Assembly: GCA_031278715.1 (NCBI GenBank)
Contig: JAITJW010000190.1
Location: 1 to 41,313, forward strand
DNA from: Treponema sp.
GTDB taxonomy: Bacteria; Spirochaetota; Spirochaetia; Treponematales; Breznakiellaceae
Reading direction: 5' to 3'
Length of the DNA: 41,313 nt
The notes beneath the pieces are model-generated. The model saw only the letters and a program-made list of their open reading frames with translations. It searched no databases and had not been told where the DNA came from. This document shows, piece by piece, positions 34,701-41,313 of the stretch. The position numbers and the translations under genes were made by a program. Within the stretch, counting starts at the first letter, position 1; every line of letters starts with the position of its first letter.

Positions 34701-34910
34701 TTATACCAGAATAGTATTGGCCATCTCCCGGCTGATGGCAAAACGGGAATCTTTAACCAGGACGATAAGGTTCCCCGCAAACTGGGACACTACCTTGACC
34801 TCGCTTCCCACGGTGAAGCCCATAGCCAAAAGCCGGTTTTTCAGATCTTCGGGTCCGCCCAGCTTTCTTACGGTACGGCCTTCCCCAGGTTTTACCAAGG
34901 TTAAGGGCAT
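34701..34910 (-). CDS. feoA: FeoA-family protein (first in operon)
   Basis: FeoA domain protein of 69 residues (MPLTLVKPGEGRTVRKLGGPEDLKNRLLAMGFTVGSEVKVV, then LIVLVKDSRFAISREMANTILV). Start at 34910 was chosen because GGAGG lies eight bases upstream; an ATG five codons earlier would overlap that site. It is diverged from the second copy, sharing the LLAMGF/RIMTMGI turn. Tandem feoA genes are known in anaerobes; the two may form a heteromeric complex on FeoB. The TTGACA/TATTTT promoter and perfect dyad are directly upstream. Confidence 0.92.
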   Translation of the reverse strand: MPLTLVKPGEGRTVRKLGGPEDLKNRLLAMGFTVGSEVKVVSQFAGNLIVLVKDSRFAISREMANTILV

Positions 34911-34936
34911 TGAATCAACCTCCATCCCGGTTTCTA

Positions 34937-34954
34937 TGTAAGCAACAGCTTACA
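34937..34954. promoter_or_regulatory. Perfect dyad TGTAAGC-AACA-GCTTACA upstream of feoA
   Basis: Seven-base arms match perfectly around AACA. The dyad lies between the predicted transcription start (near 34963) and the first feoA ATG (34910), in the right place for a repressor operator. An iron-responsive Fur- or DtxR-family repressor is the natural candidate, although the arms match neither textbook consensus. It could also be a short 5' UTR hairpin. Confidence 0.55.
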
Positions 34955-34969
34955 ATAAATCTTACTTAA

Positions 34970-34998
34970 AAAATAGTAACTACTAACTTCACTGTCAA
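34970..34998 (-). promoter_or_regulatory. feo operon promoter
   Basis: On the minus strand TTGACA (complement of 34993-34998) is followed after exactly 17 bases by TATTTT (complement of 34970-34975). It fits sigma-70-type promoters well and lies 60 bases upstream of the first feoA. A small dyad, TAGTA-GT-TACTA, lies within the spacer. Confidence 0.65.
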
Positions 34999-35024
34999 GT
35001 GGCCACAGTACACAACCCATGTTT

Positions 35025-35071
35025 ATATAGAGGCTTTCCCAAAACTTCAGTTTTTGGGAAAGCCTCTATAT
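35025..35071. repeat. Dispersed palindrome, AACTTCAGTTTT family
   Basis: Twenty-base arms (35025-35044 and 35052-35071) pair perfectly; the inner part AAAACTTCAGTTTT is itself a near-palindrome. The reverse complement of the core equals that of the hairpin at 22826-22859. It separates the feo promoter from the second dyad. Confidence 0.8.
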
Positions 35072-35119
35072 GCAGGCCTCTTTACAAACTCACAAAAAGC
35101 TGCTATGTTAGTTTTGTAT

Positions 35120-35147
35120 AATATAGTTAGTAAAAGCTAACTATATT
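35120..35147. promoter_or_regulatory. Eleven-base dyad overlapping a TATAAT box
   Basis: ATATAGTTAG (35121-35130) pairs perfectly with CTAACTATAT (35137-35146) around TAAAAG; one more A-T pair extends it. The inner GTTAG...CTAAC resembles DtxR/MntR-type operators. It overlaps the plus-strand TATAAT at 35117-35122, so a repressor here would block transcription towards 35255. Regulator identity is inferred only. Confidence 0.45.
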
Positions 35148-35218
35148 GACTGCAGGTCTCCGCGAAGGGGCGGTACGTTTTAGCCTTTTTTGCGGGGTTC
35201 CTCAGAGGGTTGTGGGCC

Positions 35219-35255
35219 GGCCTGCCGGTAATGTCATTACCGGCAGGCCCTTTTT
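35219..35255 (+). terminator. Intrinsic terminator, plus strand
   Basis: A perfect 14-bp stem (35219-35232 with 35236-35249) with loop GTC is followed by C and five T on the plus strand. It is the best intrinsic terminator in the window, yet no plus-strand gene precedes it, and the tRNA on the other strand would meet the stem without a following T-run. Confidence 0.75.
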
Positions 35256-35269
35256 GAAAATTACGGGCC

Positions 35270-35346
35270 TGGTCGGGCAACGCGGATTCGAACCGCGGAC
35301 CCCAAGTCCCCCAGACTTGTACGCTAACCAACTGCGCTATTGCCCG
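35270..35346 (-). tRNA. tRNA-Pro(GGG)
   Basis: The 77-base minus-strand cloverleaf is complete. Acceptor CGGGCAA pairs with TTGCCCG; D-stem GCGC/GCGT surrounds AGTTGGTTA; anticodon stem CAAGT/ACTTG encloses the loop CTGGGGG with anticodon GGG; T-arm is CGCGG TTCGAAT CCGCG. Discriminator A and an encoded CCA end it. It reads CCC and CCT codons. The first base downstream of the isomerase gene is about 60 bases away, so it might be co-transcribed or have its own promoter. Confidence 0.97.
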
Positions 35347-35407
35347 GCCGGACCCGTAATTCAGTTTTGAAAAGTCCTTGAACCTTAGCACAGGCGGACA
35401 AGTCCTG

Positions 35408-36289
35408 TCAACACGCCGCATTGTCTTTCGGTCGTAGCCCGGGTTCCGGCCCAATTATCCTCTCCAGGGCCTCGGAGACGGTTTTGTAGTAGGCCGGGTA
35501 GGTAATCCCCGGAACCGCAGACTCGCCGATTGAGGTTTCGGCGGTAAGGTAGCCGTCAAAACCGGCTTTCCTCAGGGCGGGTAGTACCTTGCACCAGTCC
35601 GCGTCACCCGTGCCCAGATCGACCCAGTTTCCCCCCTGGAATAGCCCGCCTGAACGCTTGAAATCTTTCACGTGTACCCTGCGTATACGCTGCCCAAGGA
35701 CCTCGATCCAGTATTCGGGCCAGGAGAAGGCCAGGACATTGCCCACATCGAAGTACGCGCCGATGAGGGGATTATCAAGTTCGTCGATAAAACGCGCCAT
35801 GTCGAAGGGGGACGTGAAAAAGCCGTTCCACACCTGTTCAAGGCACACCTGGACGCCGGAAGCGGCAATTTCATCGCCCAGTTCCCGGTAGCACTCAAGG
35901 CTGTTGTCGCGGGCTTCCCGCAGTGACAGGTCGCCGCTTACCCCGCCGGGAACCGAGAGAATGGCCCCGGCGTTCAGGACTTTGGCACACTCGATTTGCC
36001 GCCGGATCACCTTGTGCGCCCTCCGGCGGTTTTCCCGGTCGGCAAGGCCGGTAGTGCCGCCCAGCGAAGTCGATATGCTGACCACCGGCAGGGAGTACGT
36101 TCGAGAAAGTTCTGTCAGGGCCTCAAGATCGGTTCCTGTTTCAAGTGTGATGGAATGGGCCGAAGATCCGTCTTTGTCAACATTCAGCTCTATGCCCTGG
36201 AAACCGGCCTCTTTGACCGCCTTGAACATAGCCTCAAAATCATCGGCGGCGTCTATGGTCCACGCGTTGATGGATTTTTTCATCATCAT
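35408..36289 (-). CDS. Sugar isomerase/epimerase, TIM barrel (right copy)
   Basis: Xylose-isomerase-like TIM-barrel protein of 293 residues. Unlike the left copy it keeps the full metal site: Glu-151 (VCLEQVW), Asp-181 (GAYFDVGN), His-206 (RRVHVKDF) and Glu-251 (LTAETS). Relatives epimerise or isomerise keto sugars or hydroxypyruvate, or act as lyases on 3-keto glycosides. Three ATG codons stand in a row at the start; GAGG fits the second or third best. It follows the oxidoreductase by seven bases, so the two should work in sequence. It is the last protein gene of the right module. Confidence 0.88.
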   Translation of the reverse strand: MMMKKSINAWTIDAADDFEAMFKAVKEAGFQGIELNVDKDGSSAHSITLETGTDLEALTELSRTYSLPVVSISTSLGGTTGLADRENRRRAHKVIRRQIECAKVLNAGAILSVPGGVSGDLSLREARDNSLECYRELGDEIAASGVQVCLEQVWNGFFTSPFDMARFIDELDNPLIGAYFDVGNVLAFSWPEYWIEVLGQRIRRVHVKDFKRSGGLFQGGNWVDLGTGDADWCKVLPALRKAGFDGYLTAETSIGESAVPGITYPAYYKTVSEALERIIGPEPGLRPKDNAAC

Positions 36290-36296
36290 AACCTCG

Positions 36297-37355
36297 TTAG
36301 TAAACCACTTTTTCCGGACAGCCGCTTTTCATGGAACGGTTACAGGCAAGGGTAAAGAGTACAGATTTGCAGGCATCCTCGTAGGGGGAGCGGATCTTCG
36401 AGGCGTCTCCCGACAGCGCGGCGTCCACAAAAGTGCGGTCGCAGAGGAGGCCGAAATCCACATCGGACCTGGTAATTTCCGTGTATTCCCCTGAATCTTT
36501 GTCCTGTACGCCGTCGCCCTTGATGACGCTGGCGCTTTTGCCTGCGGCGGCTTTGTTGCCTTCGGTGTACACGGTAACGCTGTCGCAGAGTACGTAGTCC
36601 ATACGGGAATCCCGGGCGCCGAAGCTCATCTTCGATTCCCACGCTACCCCGTTTTTCGCGTAGCAGCCGGTCATCATGGTGGCAGTAACGCTGTTTTTGA
36701 AGGTGATAAGGGTAGTGGAAAGATCGTCGGTAAAGTAGCCGGGACATTCCTTTTGGCCGATCCAGCCCCGCCCCGCGACAGAGTACACCGTGTCGGGCTC
36801 CACACCGAGCAGGTAGCGCAGCATATCCATCTGGTGTATGGTCTGCTCCACAAGCTGGCCGCCCGAAGTGAATTTGTTTCTCCACCAGGGAACTTCGGGA
36901 ATACCGCCGACCCTGGATGCCTGGACGGTCAGGACGGTGTTGCCGGCGATGTAGGTTTTGGCGGCATCGTTGATGTTGTCGTAGCGGCACTGGAACCCCG
37001 AAGCGGCTATGAGGCCGCGCTCTTTTACCCGGGCGGCCATTTCCCGCGTAAGGTCCGCGTCAAGGGCGACAGGTTTTTCCACAAAGAAGGGGATGCCCCG
37101 CTTGATGGTTTCGAATTCGATGTTTCCGTGGCAGGTTGGCGGTACACAGATGAACACCATGTCGGGCTTTACCTCGTCGTACATGTCAAGGTAATCGGCA
37201 AAGGCCCTGCCCTGTCCGGCTTTTTTCGCAAAGCCTTCGGCCCGTTCAACTGTAACGTCGCAAAACCCGGCAAGGCTCAGATCTTTGAACTGTAGGAAAT
37301 GATCAAGATGATACGCCCCGATACCCCCACAGCCGATTAAGGCCAATTTCTTCAT
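36297..37355 (-). CDS. Gfo/Idh/MocA family oxidoreductase (C)
   Basis: NAD(P)-dependent oxidoreductase of 352 residues. The Rossmann motif LIGCGGIGAYH is at 6-16 and EKP at 93-95. The active-site segment GGQLVEQTIHQMDMLRYLLG carries the conserved His. GGAGG precedes the ATG. It lies between the solute-binding protein gene (across a 257-base repeat-rich gap) and the isomerase, so its substrate is probably the sugar brought in by the importer upstream. It is distinct from both left-hand copies. Confidence 0.92.
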   Translation of the reverse strand: MKKLALIGCGGIGAYHLDHFLQFKDLSLAGFCDVTVERAEGFAKKAGQGRAFADYLDMYDEVKPDMVFICVPPTCHGNIEFETIKRGIPFFVEKPVALDADLTREMAARVKERGLIAASGFQCRYDNINDAAKTYIAGNTVLTVQASRVGGIPEVPWWRNKFTSGGQLVEQTIHQMDMLRYLLGVEPDTVYSVAGRGWIGQKECPGYFTDDLSTTLITFKNSVTATMMTGCYAKNGVAWESKMSFGARDSRMDYVLCDSVTVYTEGNKAAAGKSASVIKGDGVQDKDSGEYTEITRSDVDFGLLCDRTFVDAALSGDASKIRSPYEDACKSVLFTLACNRSMKSGCPEKVVY

Positions 37356-37488
37356 AATTATCCTCCGGTAGCGTACATGCTATTACTGTGGATGGTATCA
37401 CATCCGGCCTACCGGTGTAAGCGCCGGGTGTCGGCGCGGTTTTGTGTTTGTCGGTGGGCTGCTGGCGATGCCGCCTGGCAGTTTGCAG

Positions 37489-37522
37489 GGTCAAAAATCG
37501 CCTGAAAAGGCAATTTTTGACC
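37489..37522. repeat. Imperfect 14-bp hairpin after the binding-protein gene
   Basis: GGTCAAAAAT plus GCCT pairs with AGGC plus ATTTTTGACC across one C-A mismatch and a 4-base loop. It shares its right end with the next palindrome, so the two stems compete. Confidence 0.6.
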
Positions 37523-37543
37523 TTATGGCATAGCCATAAGGTC
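37519..37543. repeat. Perfect 11-bp palindrome, CCTTATGGC family
   Basis: GACCTTATGGC pairs perfectly with GCCATAAGGTC around ATA. It shares the core CCTTATGGC/GCCATAAGG with 3160-3184, and CTGCTAG follows at 37573-37579 just as it follows the left copy. Confidence 0.7.
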
Positions 37544-37580
37544 TTGAGATTTTAAGCGCGAAGCGCAACAAACTGCTAGC

Positions 37581-37606
37581 AAAACATCAGTTTTTAAAAC
37601 AGCCCC
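37581..37606. repeat. Dispersed palindrome, AACTTCAGTTTT family (degenerate copy)
   Basis: AAAACATCAGTTTTTAAAAC followed by AGCCCC resembles the reverse of the 3087-3125 copy, which shares the GCTGTnnnAAAACT order on the opposite strand. It sits directly after the stop of the solute-binding protein gene. Confidence 0.45.
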
Positions 37607-37612
37607 AACCGA

Positions 37613-39283
37613 TTATTCAAAATTTGCGACACCCATCTGCCCGGCGGCTTGGGTCAGGGCCTTCCGGCCTCCGGCGTTAAGCCATTCCTGGACAAAGCGG
37701 TCCCAGTCGTTAAGGCTGCGGGTACCAAAGACGAACTTGGGAAATTCAACCCGCTCGAATTCCGTCAGGTCCGCTGCCACCACCGGATCGAGCTGGACAA
37801 GGAAGTTATTGGGCCACTTTTTATGTCCCATCATTTCGGAAGCGTATGTGGCATGGGTGGTGTTAAAATGATCGTTTCCCATCTCATAACCCAAACGGTA
37901 GGGCGGTCCCCCAAGACCGATGTTCTGCCAACTGGCGTTGAGGAGCCCGGTGGTATCCAACTCGCCCGTCCAGGTGGGATGGATGCTATGATCGACATAA
38001 AAGAAACTACTGCCGTCGGGATTTTCCTGTACGAAGAACACGTCCTTGCCGAAGACCTTGTTACCACCGCTCTGGATAGTCTCGTAGTAGTCTTCTCCCC
38101 GGTAGAGGCTGTTATCAAGAATATGGGCAACCCGCTTCAGCTTGACCGGATCGTTTGCCAGGGCGCTGGGGAACACGAAGGTGTAGGACGGTCCGGACGC
38201 GGGCTGGGCGTTGCCGCTGCCCAGAGGTGCCAGGGGCGCCCACAGATCCCAGCTGGTATCTGCAGGTTTTTCATTCAGGCCCATAGCGGTCATCTGCTCC
38301 TGTAGTAGTTCCCACAAGGGGTAGTTGACGAAGCCGATACGGTTGTTCAGGGAATACGCCTTAAAAGCCTCCCACTCAACGGTGTACCAGTCCGGCGCCA
38401 GAAGACCCTCATCGTTCAGGGTTTTGAGGAAGGTCAGGTATTCCTTTTGGGTACCATCCAGTACCATGTGATTGATCTTCCCGTTTTTGACGTTGTACTG
38501 GGCGTCCCCAAAGTAGGCCTGAAGGCCGCCGAGCATCCCGAAGCTCCTTCCGTTGCCAGCGCCGCCGGCAAACCAGGTATCTTTCCTCCCGTTCCCATCG
38601 GGGTCATCGTTGCTAACCCGCCGGGCATAGGTTAAAAGCTCGTCCAGGGTTTTCGGCGCCTGCATGTTCAGCTTGGCAAGCCAGTCCTTGCGGATAAAGT
38701 TGCCCCAATCTCCCTGGATGGGATAGCGAGGAGCGCCGGGGTACACGTCCTTGTACCGGATATAATTCGCGTAATCCCCGGTAAAATACTGGGCAAAATT
38801 CGGCATGTACCGCATTACGAGGGTTGCGTCCATGACAAGGCCCGAATCGTAGAGCTGCTGAATGAGCGAATTATTACCTCCGATGATAATCGCGTCAGGA
38901 TAATCCCCCGCGGCAAAACGGGTAGAAATCGTAGTTTCCCAATCATTACTGGAAATGGTACTCATGGTAATTTTGGCGTTGTACTTTTTCCCCACATATT
39001 CCGCTATCGGATCCGGGTTTGAATTCGGGAATCCGTAGTGGGTAGTCAGGAATTCAATGGTAACCGCTTTGGACAGGTCGTCGTAGCGATACAGAGCCGG
39101 ATCGATTTTTTTCGGGTTGGCGGGAAGCTGGGCCACCGGCGTAATAGAGGCCAGTGGCGCGTCATTGTATGACCCGGCCCCCGGTGCGGCACCGGAAGAT
39201 GAACCCTGCTGGCGCCTGGCGCCCGCGAAAACCACCCCCATCATGGCAAGTGCCATGAATCCTGTTACAAGAAATCGTTTCAT
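37613..39283 (-). CDS. Carbohydrate ABC importer, solute-binding protein
   Basis: Large LplA/YtcQ-type binding protein of 556 residues. The signal peptide (KRFLVTGFMALAMMGVVFAG) is followed by ARRQQGSSSG, the Arg-rich mature start that the protein at 18002 shows without its signal. Further segments: VTIEFLTTHYGFPNSNPDPIAEYVGKKYN, GDYPDAIIIGGNNSLIQQLYDSGLVMD, NFIRKDWLAKLNMQAPKTLDELLTYARR and DDPDGNGRKDTW (a calcium-like loop). ATG at 39283 has GGAGG seven bases upstream; an in-frame ATG six codons earlier lacks one. It follows its two permeases, so it should capture an oligosaccharide for them. Confidence 0.95.
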   Translation of the reverse strand: MKRFLVTGFMALAMMGVVFAGARRQQGSSSGAAPGAGSYNDAPLASITPVAQLPANPKKIDPALYRYDDLSKAVTIEFLTTHYGFPNSNPDPIAEYVGKKYNAKITMSTISSNDWETTISTRFAAGDYPDAIIIGGNNSLIQQLYDSGLVMDATLVMRYMPNFAQYFTGDYANYIRYKDVYPGAPRYPIQGDWGNFIRKDWLAKLNMQAPKTLDELLTYARRVSNDDPDGNGRKDTWFAGGAGNGRSFGMLGGLQAYFGDAQYNVKNGKINHMVLDGTQKEYLTFLKTLNDEGLLAPDWYTVEWEAFKAYSLNNRIGFVNYPLWELLQEQMTAMGLNEKPADTSWDLWAPLAPLGSGNAQPASGPSYTFVFPSALANDPVKLKRVAHILDNSLYRGEDYYETIQSGGNKVFGKDVFFVQENPDGSSFFYVDHSIHPTWTGELDTTGLLNASWQNIGLGGPPYRLGYEMGNDHFNTTHATYASEMMGHKKWPNNFLVQLDPVVAADLTEFERVEFPKFVFGTRSLNDWDRFVQEWLNAGGRKALTQAAGQMGVANFE

Positions 39284-39313
39284 ACTAACCTCCAGAGACA
39301 TAAAAATATAAGG

Positions 39314-39334
39314 AACCGTGAATTTTTCACGGTT
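39314..39334. promoter_or_regulatory. Intercistronic hairpin before the binding-protein gene
   Basis: AACCGTGAA (39314-39322) pairs perfectly with TTCACGGTT (39326-39334) around TTT, in the gap between permease and binding protein. On the minus strand a T-rich stretch follows, so it could partly terminate, or it could protect the binding-protein mRNA and raise its level. Confidence 0.5.
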
Positions 39335-39361
39335 TGCCTTCGTAATATGGACGCCCTTCGC

Positions 39362-40255
39362 CTATCCTTTAACCGCGCCGGTAAAGACGCCGTAGATAAA
39401 GTACTTTTGCAGAAAGGGGTACACACAGAGAATGGGAACGATGGCCACCACCACGGAGGCCATCTTGAGGGTCTCCGGGGCCATCCGGCTCAGAATGGTC
39501 TGCCCGGTAACCACCTGCTGGCTTGAAGCGGTCAAAAGGTTCCGGATGACCAATGAAATGGGAAAAAGGCTGCTGTCCCGGATAAATACCATGGCGTCGA
39601 ACCATGAATTCCACTGTCCCACCGCGGTAAACAGGGCGATGGCTGCCAGAGACGGGATGGTAAGGGGGGCGATAATACGGACCAGTTTGAGGATGTCCCC
39701 GGCCCCGTCAATATCGGCGGACTCGGAAATTTCAGCGGGGATCCCCTCGATAAAGGTTTTGATGACTAGAATGCCGTAGGTGTAGCCCAGACAGGGTAGT
39801 ACCATGACAATGAATTTGTTGAGGATTTTAAGCTGGGAAAAAAGGAGGTAGGTCGGAATTAGCCCGCCGCCTATCATCATCGTGATGATGATAAAGAGCA
39901 GCATATATTTACGGCCCGGCAGTTTTGGTTCCGCCAGGGAATATGAGGCGATAAGGACAAATATGACGGTAAGAAAAGTGGTAAGGATTGTACGGGCCGT
40001 GGAAATCCAGAGGGAATTGAAAAATCCATGTTGCCGCAAAATAAACTGGTACGCCGACAGTGTGGGTTTTTCGGGGATAAGCACAAAGTAGAACTTCTGT
40101 ATCATTTCACCTTCGGAGGTAAAACTCATGCCCAATACGAACAGGAGGGGAAAGAGGCAAAGCAGACAGAGAATACCTACCAGCACACAGATAACAATCT
40201 GATAAAATAATTCCGCCCTGTCCGTAATTTTTCGCAAACCTCTCTTCATCATCAA
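39362..40255 (-). CDS. Carbohydrate ABC importer permease, LplC/YtcP type
   Basis: Inner-membrane permease of 297 residues with about six hydrophobic spans. Markers are FPLLFVLGMSFTSEGEM near the start, MMIGGGLIPTYLLFSQLKILN in the middle, the EAA loop EISESADIDGAGDILKLVRIIAPL, and the closing KYFIYGVFTGAVKG. It starts six bases after the LplB-type gene, and three Met codons stand near the start. It pairs with that gene and serves the binding protein at 37613. As in the other carbohydrate importer, no dedicated ATPase is present. Confidence 0.94.
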   Translation of the reverse strand: MMMKRGLRKITDRAELFYQIVICVLVGILCLLCLFPLLFVLGMSFTSEGEMIQKFYFVLIPEKPTLSAYQFILRQHGFFNSLWISTARTILTTFLTVIFVLIASYSLAEPKLPGRKYMLLFIIITMMIGGGLIPTYLLFSQLKILNKFIVMVLPCLGYTYGILVIKTFIEGIPAEISESADIDGAGDILKLVRIIAPLTIPSLAAIALFTAVGQWNSWFDAMVFIRDSSLFPISLVIRNLLTASSQQVVTGQTILSRMAPETLKMASVVVAIVPILCVYPFLQKYFIYGVFTGAVKG

Positions 40256-40261
40256 CGCCCC

Positions 40262-41200
40262 CTACCACATGCCTCTGCCGCTGAATTTGCGGGAAATGGA
40301 GTTTCCCAGACTGATCAGGACCACCCCCACCGCGCCGTTCAGTATTCCCACCGCTGCCCCAAGCCCGTATTTGAATTTCCCCAGCCCCTCCCGGTATACC
40401 CAGGTGGGGATCACGTCCGCCACATCGTAAACCTGGGTGTTGTAGAACATCAGGATCTGCTCAAAATCCGTCGTCATAATACTGCCGATGGACATGGTAA
40501 GCACAAAGCCGATGATGGGCAGAATACAGGGGAGCGTAACGTACCACACCCGCTTAAAGGGTCCGCATCCGTCCAGTTTGGCCGCCTCAAATAACTCGGT
40601 ATTCACCGAACTAAGGGCCGCCATATAGAGGATGGAACTCCAGCCGATGCTTTTCCAGATCGATGAAAAAATGATGAGAAAGAGGAACCAGAACGGATCG
40701 AGGAAGAAATTGATCCTCCCGCCGGTGGCCAGTTCAACCAGTTGGTTAACCACCCCGGCGCCGGTGGAGAAGAAGGCGAAGAATATCCCGTACACGATAA
40801 CCCACGAAAAGAAGTGGGGGATATATACGATAGTTTGACTAACCCGTTTGTAGACCCGGTTTTTGATGTCGTACAGGCAAATCGCCAGGATGATGGGCGG
40901 AATAAAACCGAAAAGAAGTTTTAAGAGGGAGATAACCAGCGTATTCCGTACCGACCGGAGAATCGCCGGGCTGGTAAAGACGGTTTTGTAATTCTCCAAG
41001 CCCGCCCATTGAGCGGTAAACAGGTTATTGCCTATTCTGAAATCCTGAAATGAAATGACAAGCCCCATAGCCAGGGGTATATAACTGAAAAGAAGGTAAT
41101 ACGCGGCAATGGGTATAAACATAACATAGAGGAAGCGGTGTTTGTAGGCCATCCGTTTCCACAACGGTTTAGCCATAGCAGAGGTACGCCGTTCAGACAT
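40262..41200 (-). CDS. Carbohydrate ABC importer permease, LplB type
   Basis: Inner-membrane permease of about 312 residues. Markers are FLYVMFIPIAAYYLLFSYIPLAMGLVISFQDF, QTIVYIPHFFSWVIVYGIFFAFF and the EAA loop NTELFEAAKLDGCGPFKRVWYVTLPCILPI. The start is uncertain: ATG at 41200 (MSERR) has GGA eight bases upstream and gives a normal length; 41209 and 41254 are in-frame alternatives. It is the first gene of the right module seen in the window, close to the contig end, so genes or promoter elements upstream could be missing. Confidence 0.92.
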   Translation of the reverse strand: MSERRTSAMAKPLWKRMAYKHRFLYVMFIPIAAYYLLFSYIPLAMGLVISFQDFRIGNNLFTAQWAGLENYKTVFTSPAILRSVRNTLVISLLKLLFGFIPPIILAICLYDIKNRVYKRVSQTIVYIPHFFSWVIVYGIFFAFFSTGAGVVNQLVELATGGRINFFLDPFWFLFLIIFSSIWKSIGWSSILYMAALSSVNTELFEAAKLDGCGPFKRVWYVTLPCILPIIGFVLTMSIGSIMTTDFEQILMFYNTQVYDVADVIPTWVYREGLGKFKYGLGAAVGILNGAVGVVLISLGNSISRKFSGRGMW

Positions 41201-41298
41201 GACTGTCATCCATTCCGGCAATAAAATTTCCGGGTAGAGAGTCCGGACTTGCATGCGGCGCGGCTTTTGCGTATATTACTGGATTTCTAATATTTACC

Positions 41299-41313
41299 GG
41301 GGGGGGGGGGGGG
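41299..41313 (+). other. Run of 15 G at the window end
   Basis: The window ends in 15 consecutive G after TTTACC. No coding sense is visible. Such ends usually mark a contig edge or a sequencing artefact; a true homopolymer tract upstream of the permease operon is less likely. Confidence 0.6.

Larger units (their letters stand above)
34926..35269. other. Gene-free stretch between feoA and tRNA-Pro
   Basis: No protein gene is supported here. The stretch holds, in order, the feo operator and promoter (34937-34998), a 20-bp dispersed palindrome (35025-35071), a TATAAT box (35117-35122) fused to an 11-bp dyad (35120-35147), and a plus-strand intrinsic terminator (35219-35255). A plus-strand small RNA of about 125 bases between the last two is possible. 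Confidence 0.5.
37356..37612. other. Repeat-rich gap between oxidoreductase and binding protein
   Basis: No gene is supported. The right half consists of three neighbouring inverted repeats (see 37489-37606) that may end or protect the importer mRNA. The left half has a weak promoter candidate for the oxidoreductase (an extended -10 like TGTGATACC on the minus strand, around 37388-37396). Confidence 0.4.

Noticed and set aside
35146-35370. 74-residue plus-strand frame across the terminator and tRNA
   Set aside because: It reads through a perfect terminator stem and the antisense of a complete tRNA; not a gene.

Overview
The window reads as accessory carbohydrate-metabolism territory from a spirochaete, most likely a Treponema-like member of the Treponemataceae (gut or free-living type). 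Grounds: Treponema-style solute-binding proteins with short Arg-rich mature ends, a bactofilin and TPR pair, a HEAT-repeat exported protein behind tgt, a dCache-type chemoreceptor, and many glycan-uptake genes. By eye most of it is fairly GC-rich; the alpha/beta hydrolase gene at 10155-11240 is clearly AT-rich and looks acquired. The assignment is an inference from gene content; no 16S or marker search was possible.

Left region (1-7337, all minus strand): a catabolic run reading sugar isomerase/epimerase-like protein, sulfatase-fold hydrolase lacking the CxPxR motif, Gfo/Idh/MocA oxidoreductase, AraC regulator, a repeat-rich gap, a second Gfo/Idh/MocA oxidoreductase, a canonical Cys-type sulfatase, and the start of a lipoprotein solute-binding protein that leaves the window. 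Together this suggests uptake, desulfation and oxidative/isomerase processing of a sulfated glycan or sulfated sugar.

Centre-left (7534-16077, plus strand): tgt, a HEAT-repeat exported protein, the AT-rich membrane-anchored hydrolase, a putative (alpha/alpha)6 glycosidase or lyase, and a complete NitT/TauT-type ABC importer with unknown substrate. Then comes a minus-strand carbohydrate importer (16121-19471) whose binding protein has lost its signal peptide. It faces a plus-strand GH106-like glycoside hydrolase whose promoter sits on the missing end. After that: a small exported protein, a chemoreceptor, and a bactofilin / TPR / mtaB run.

Centre-right (27798-34925): uvrB, a divergent glycyl radical enzyme of unusually small size with no activase beside it, and a feo iron-uptake operon (two feoA, feoB, Cys-rich membrane protein). 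The feo promoter has a strong TTGACA box and adjacent perfect dyads. A 359-bp gap upstream holds three inverted repeats and an intrinsic terminator that may belong to a small RNA, followed by tRNA-Pro(GGG).

Right region (35408-41313, minus strand): a second carbohydrate module reading permease, permease, solute-binding protein, Gfo/Idh/MocA oxidoreductase, sugar isomerase/epimerase. The window ends in 15 G, which looks like a contig end. Two families of dispersed intergenic palindromes recur in the gaps. No CRISPR array, transposase gene, rRNA or prophage gene was recognised.
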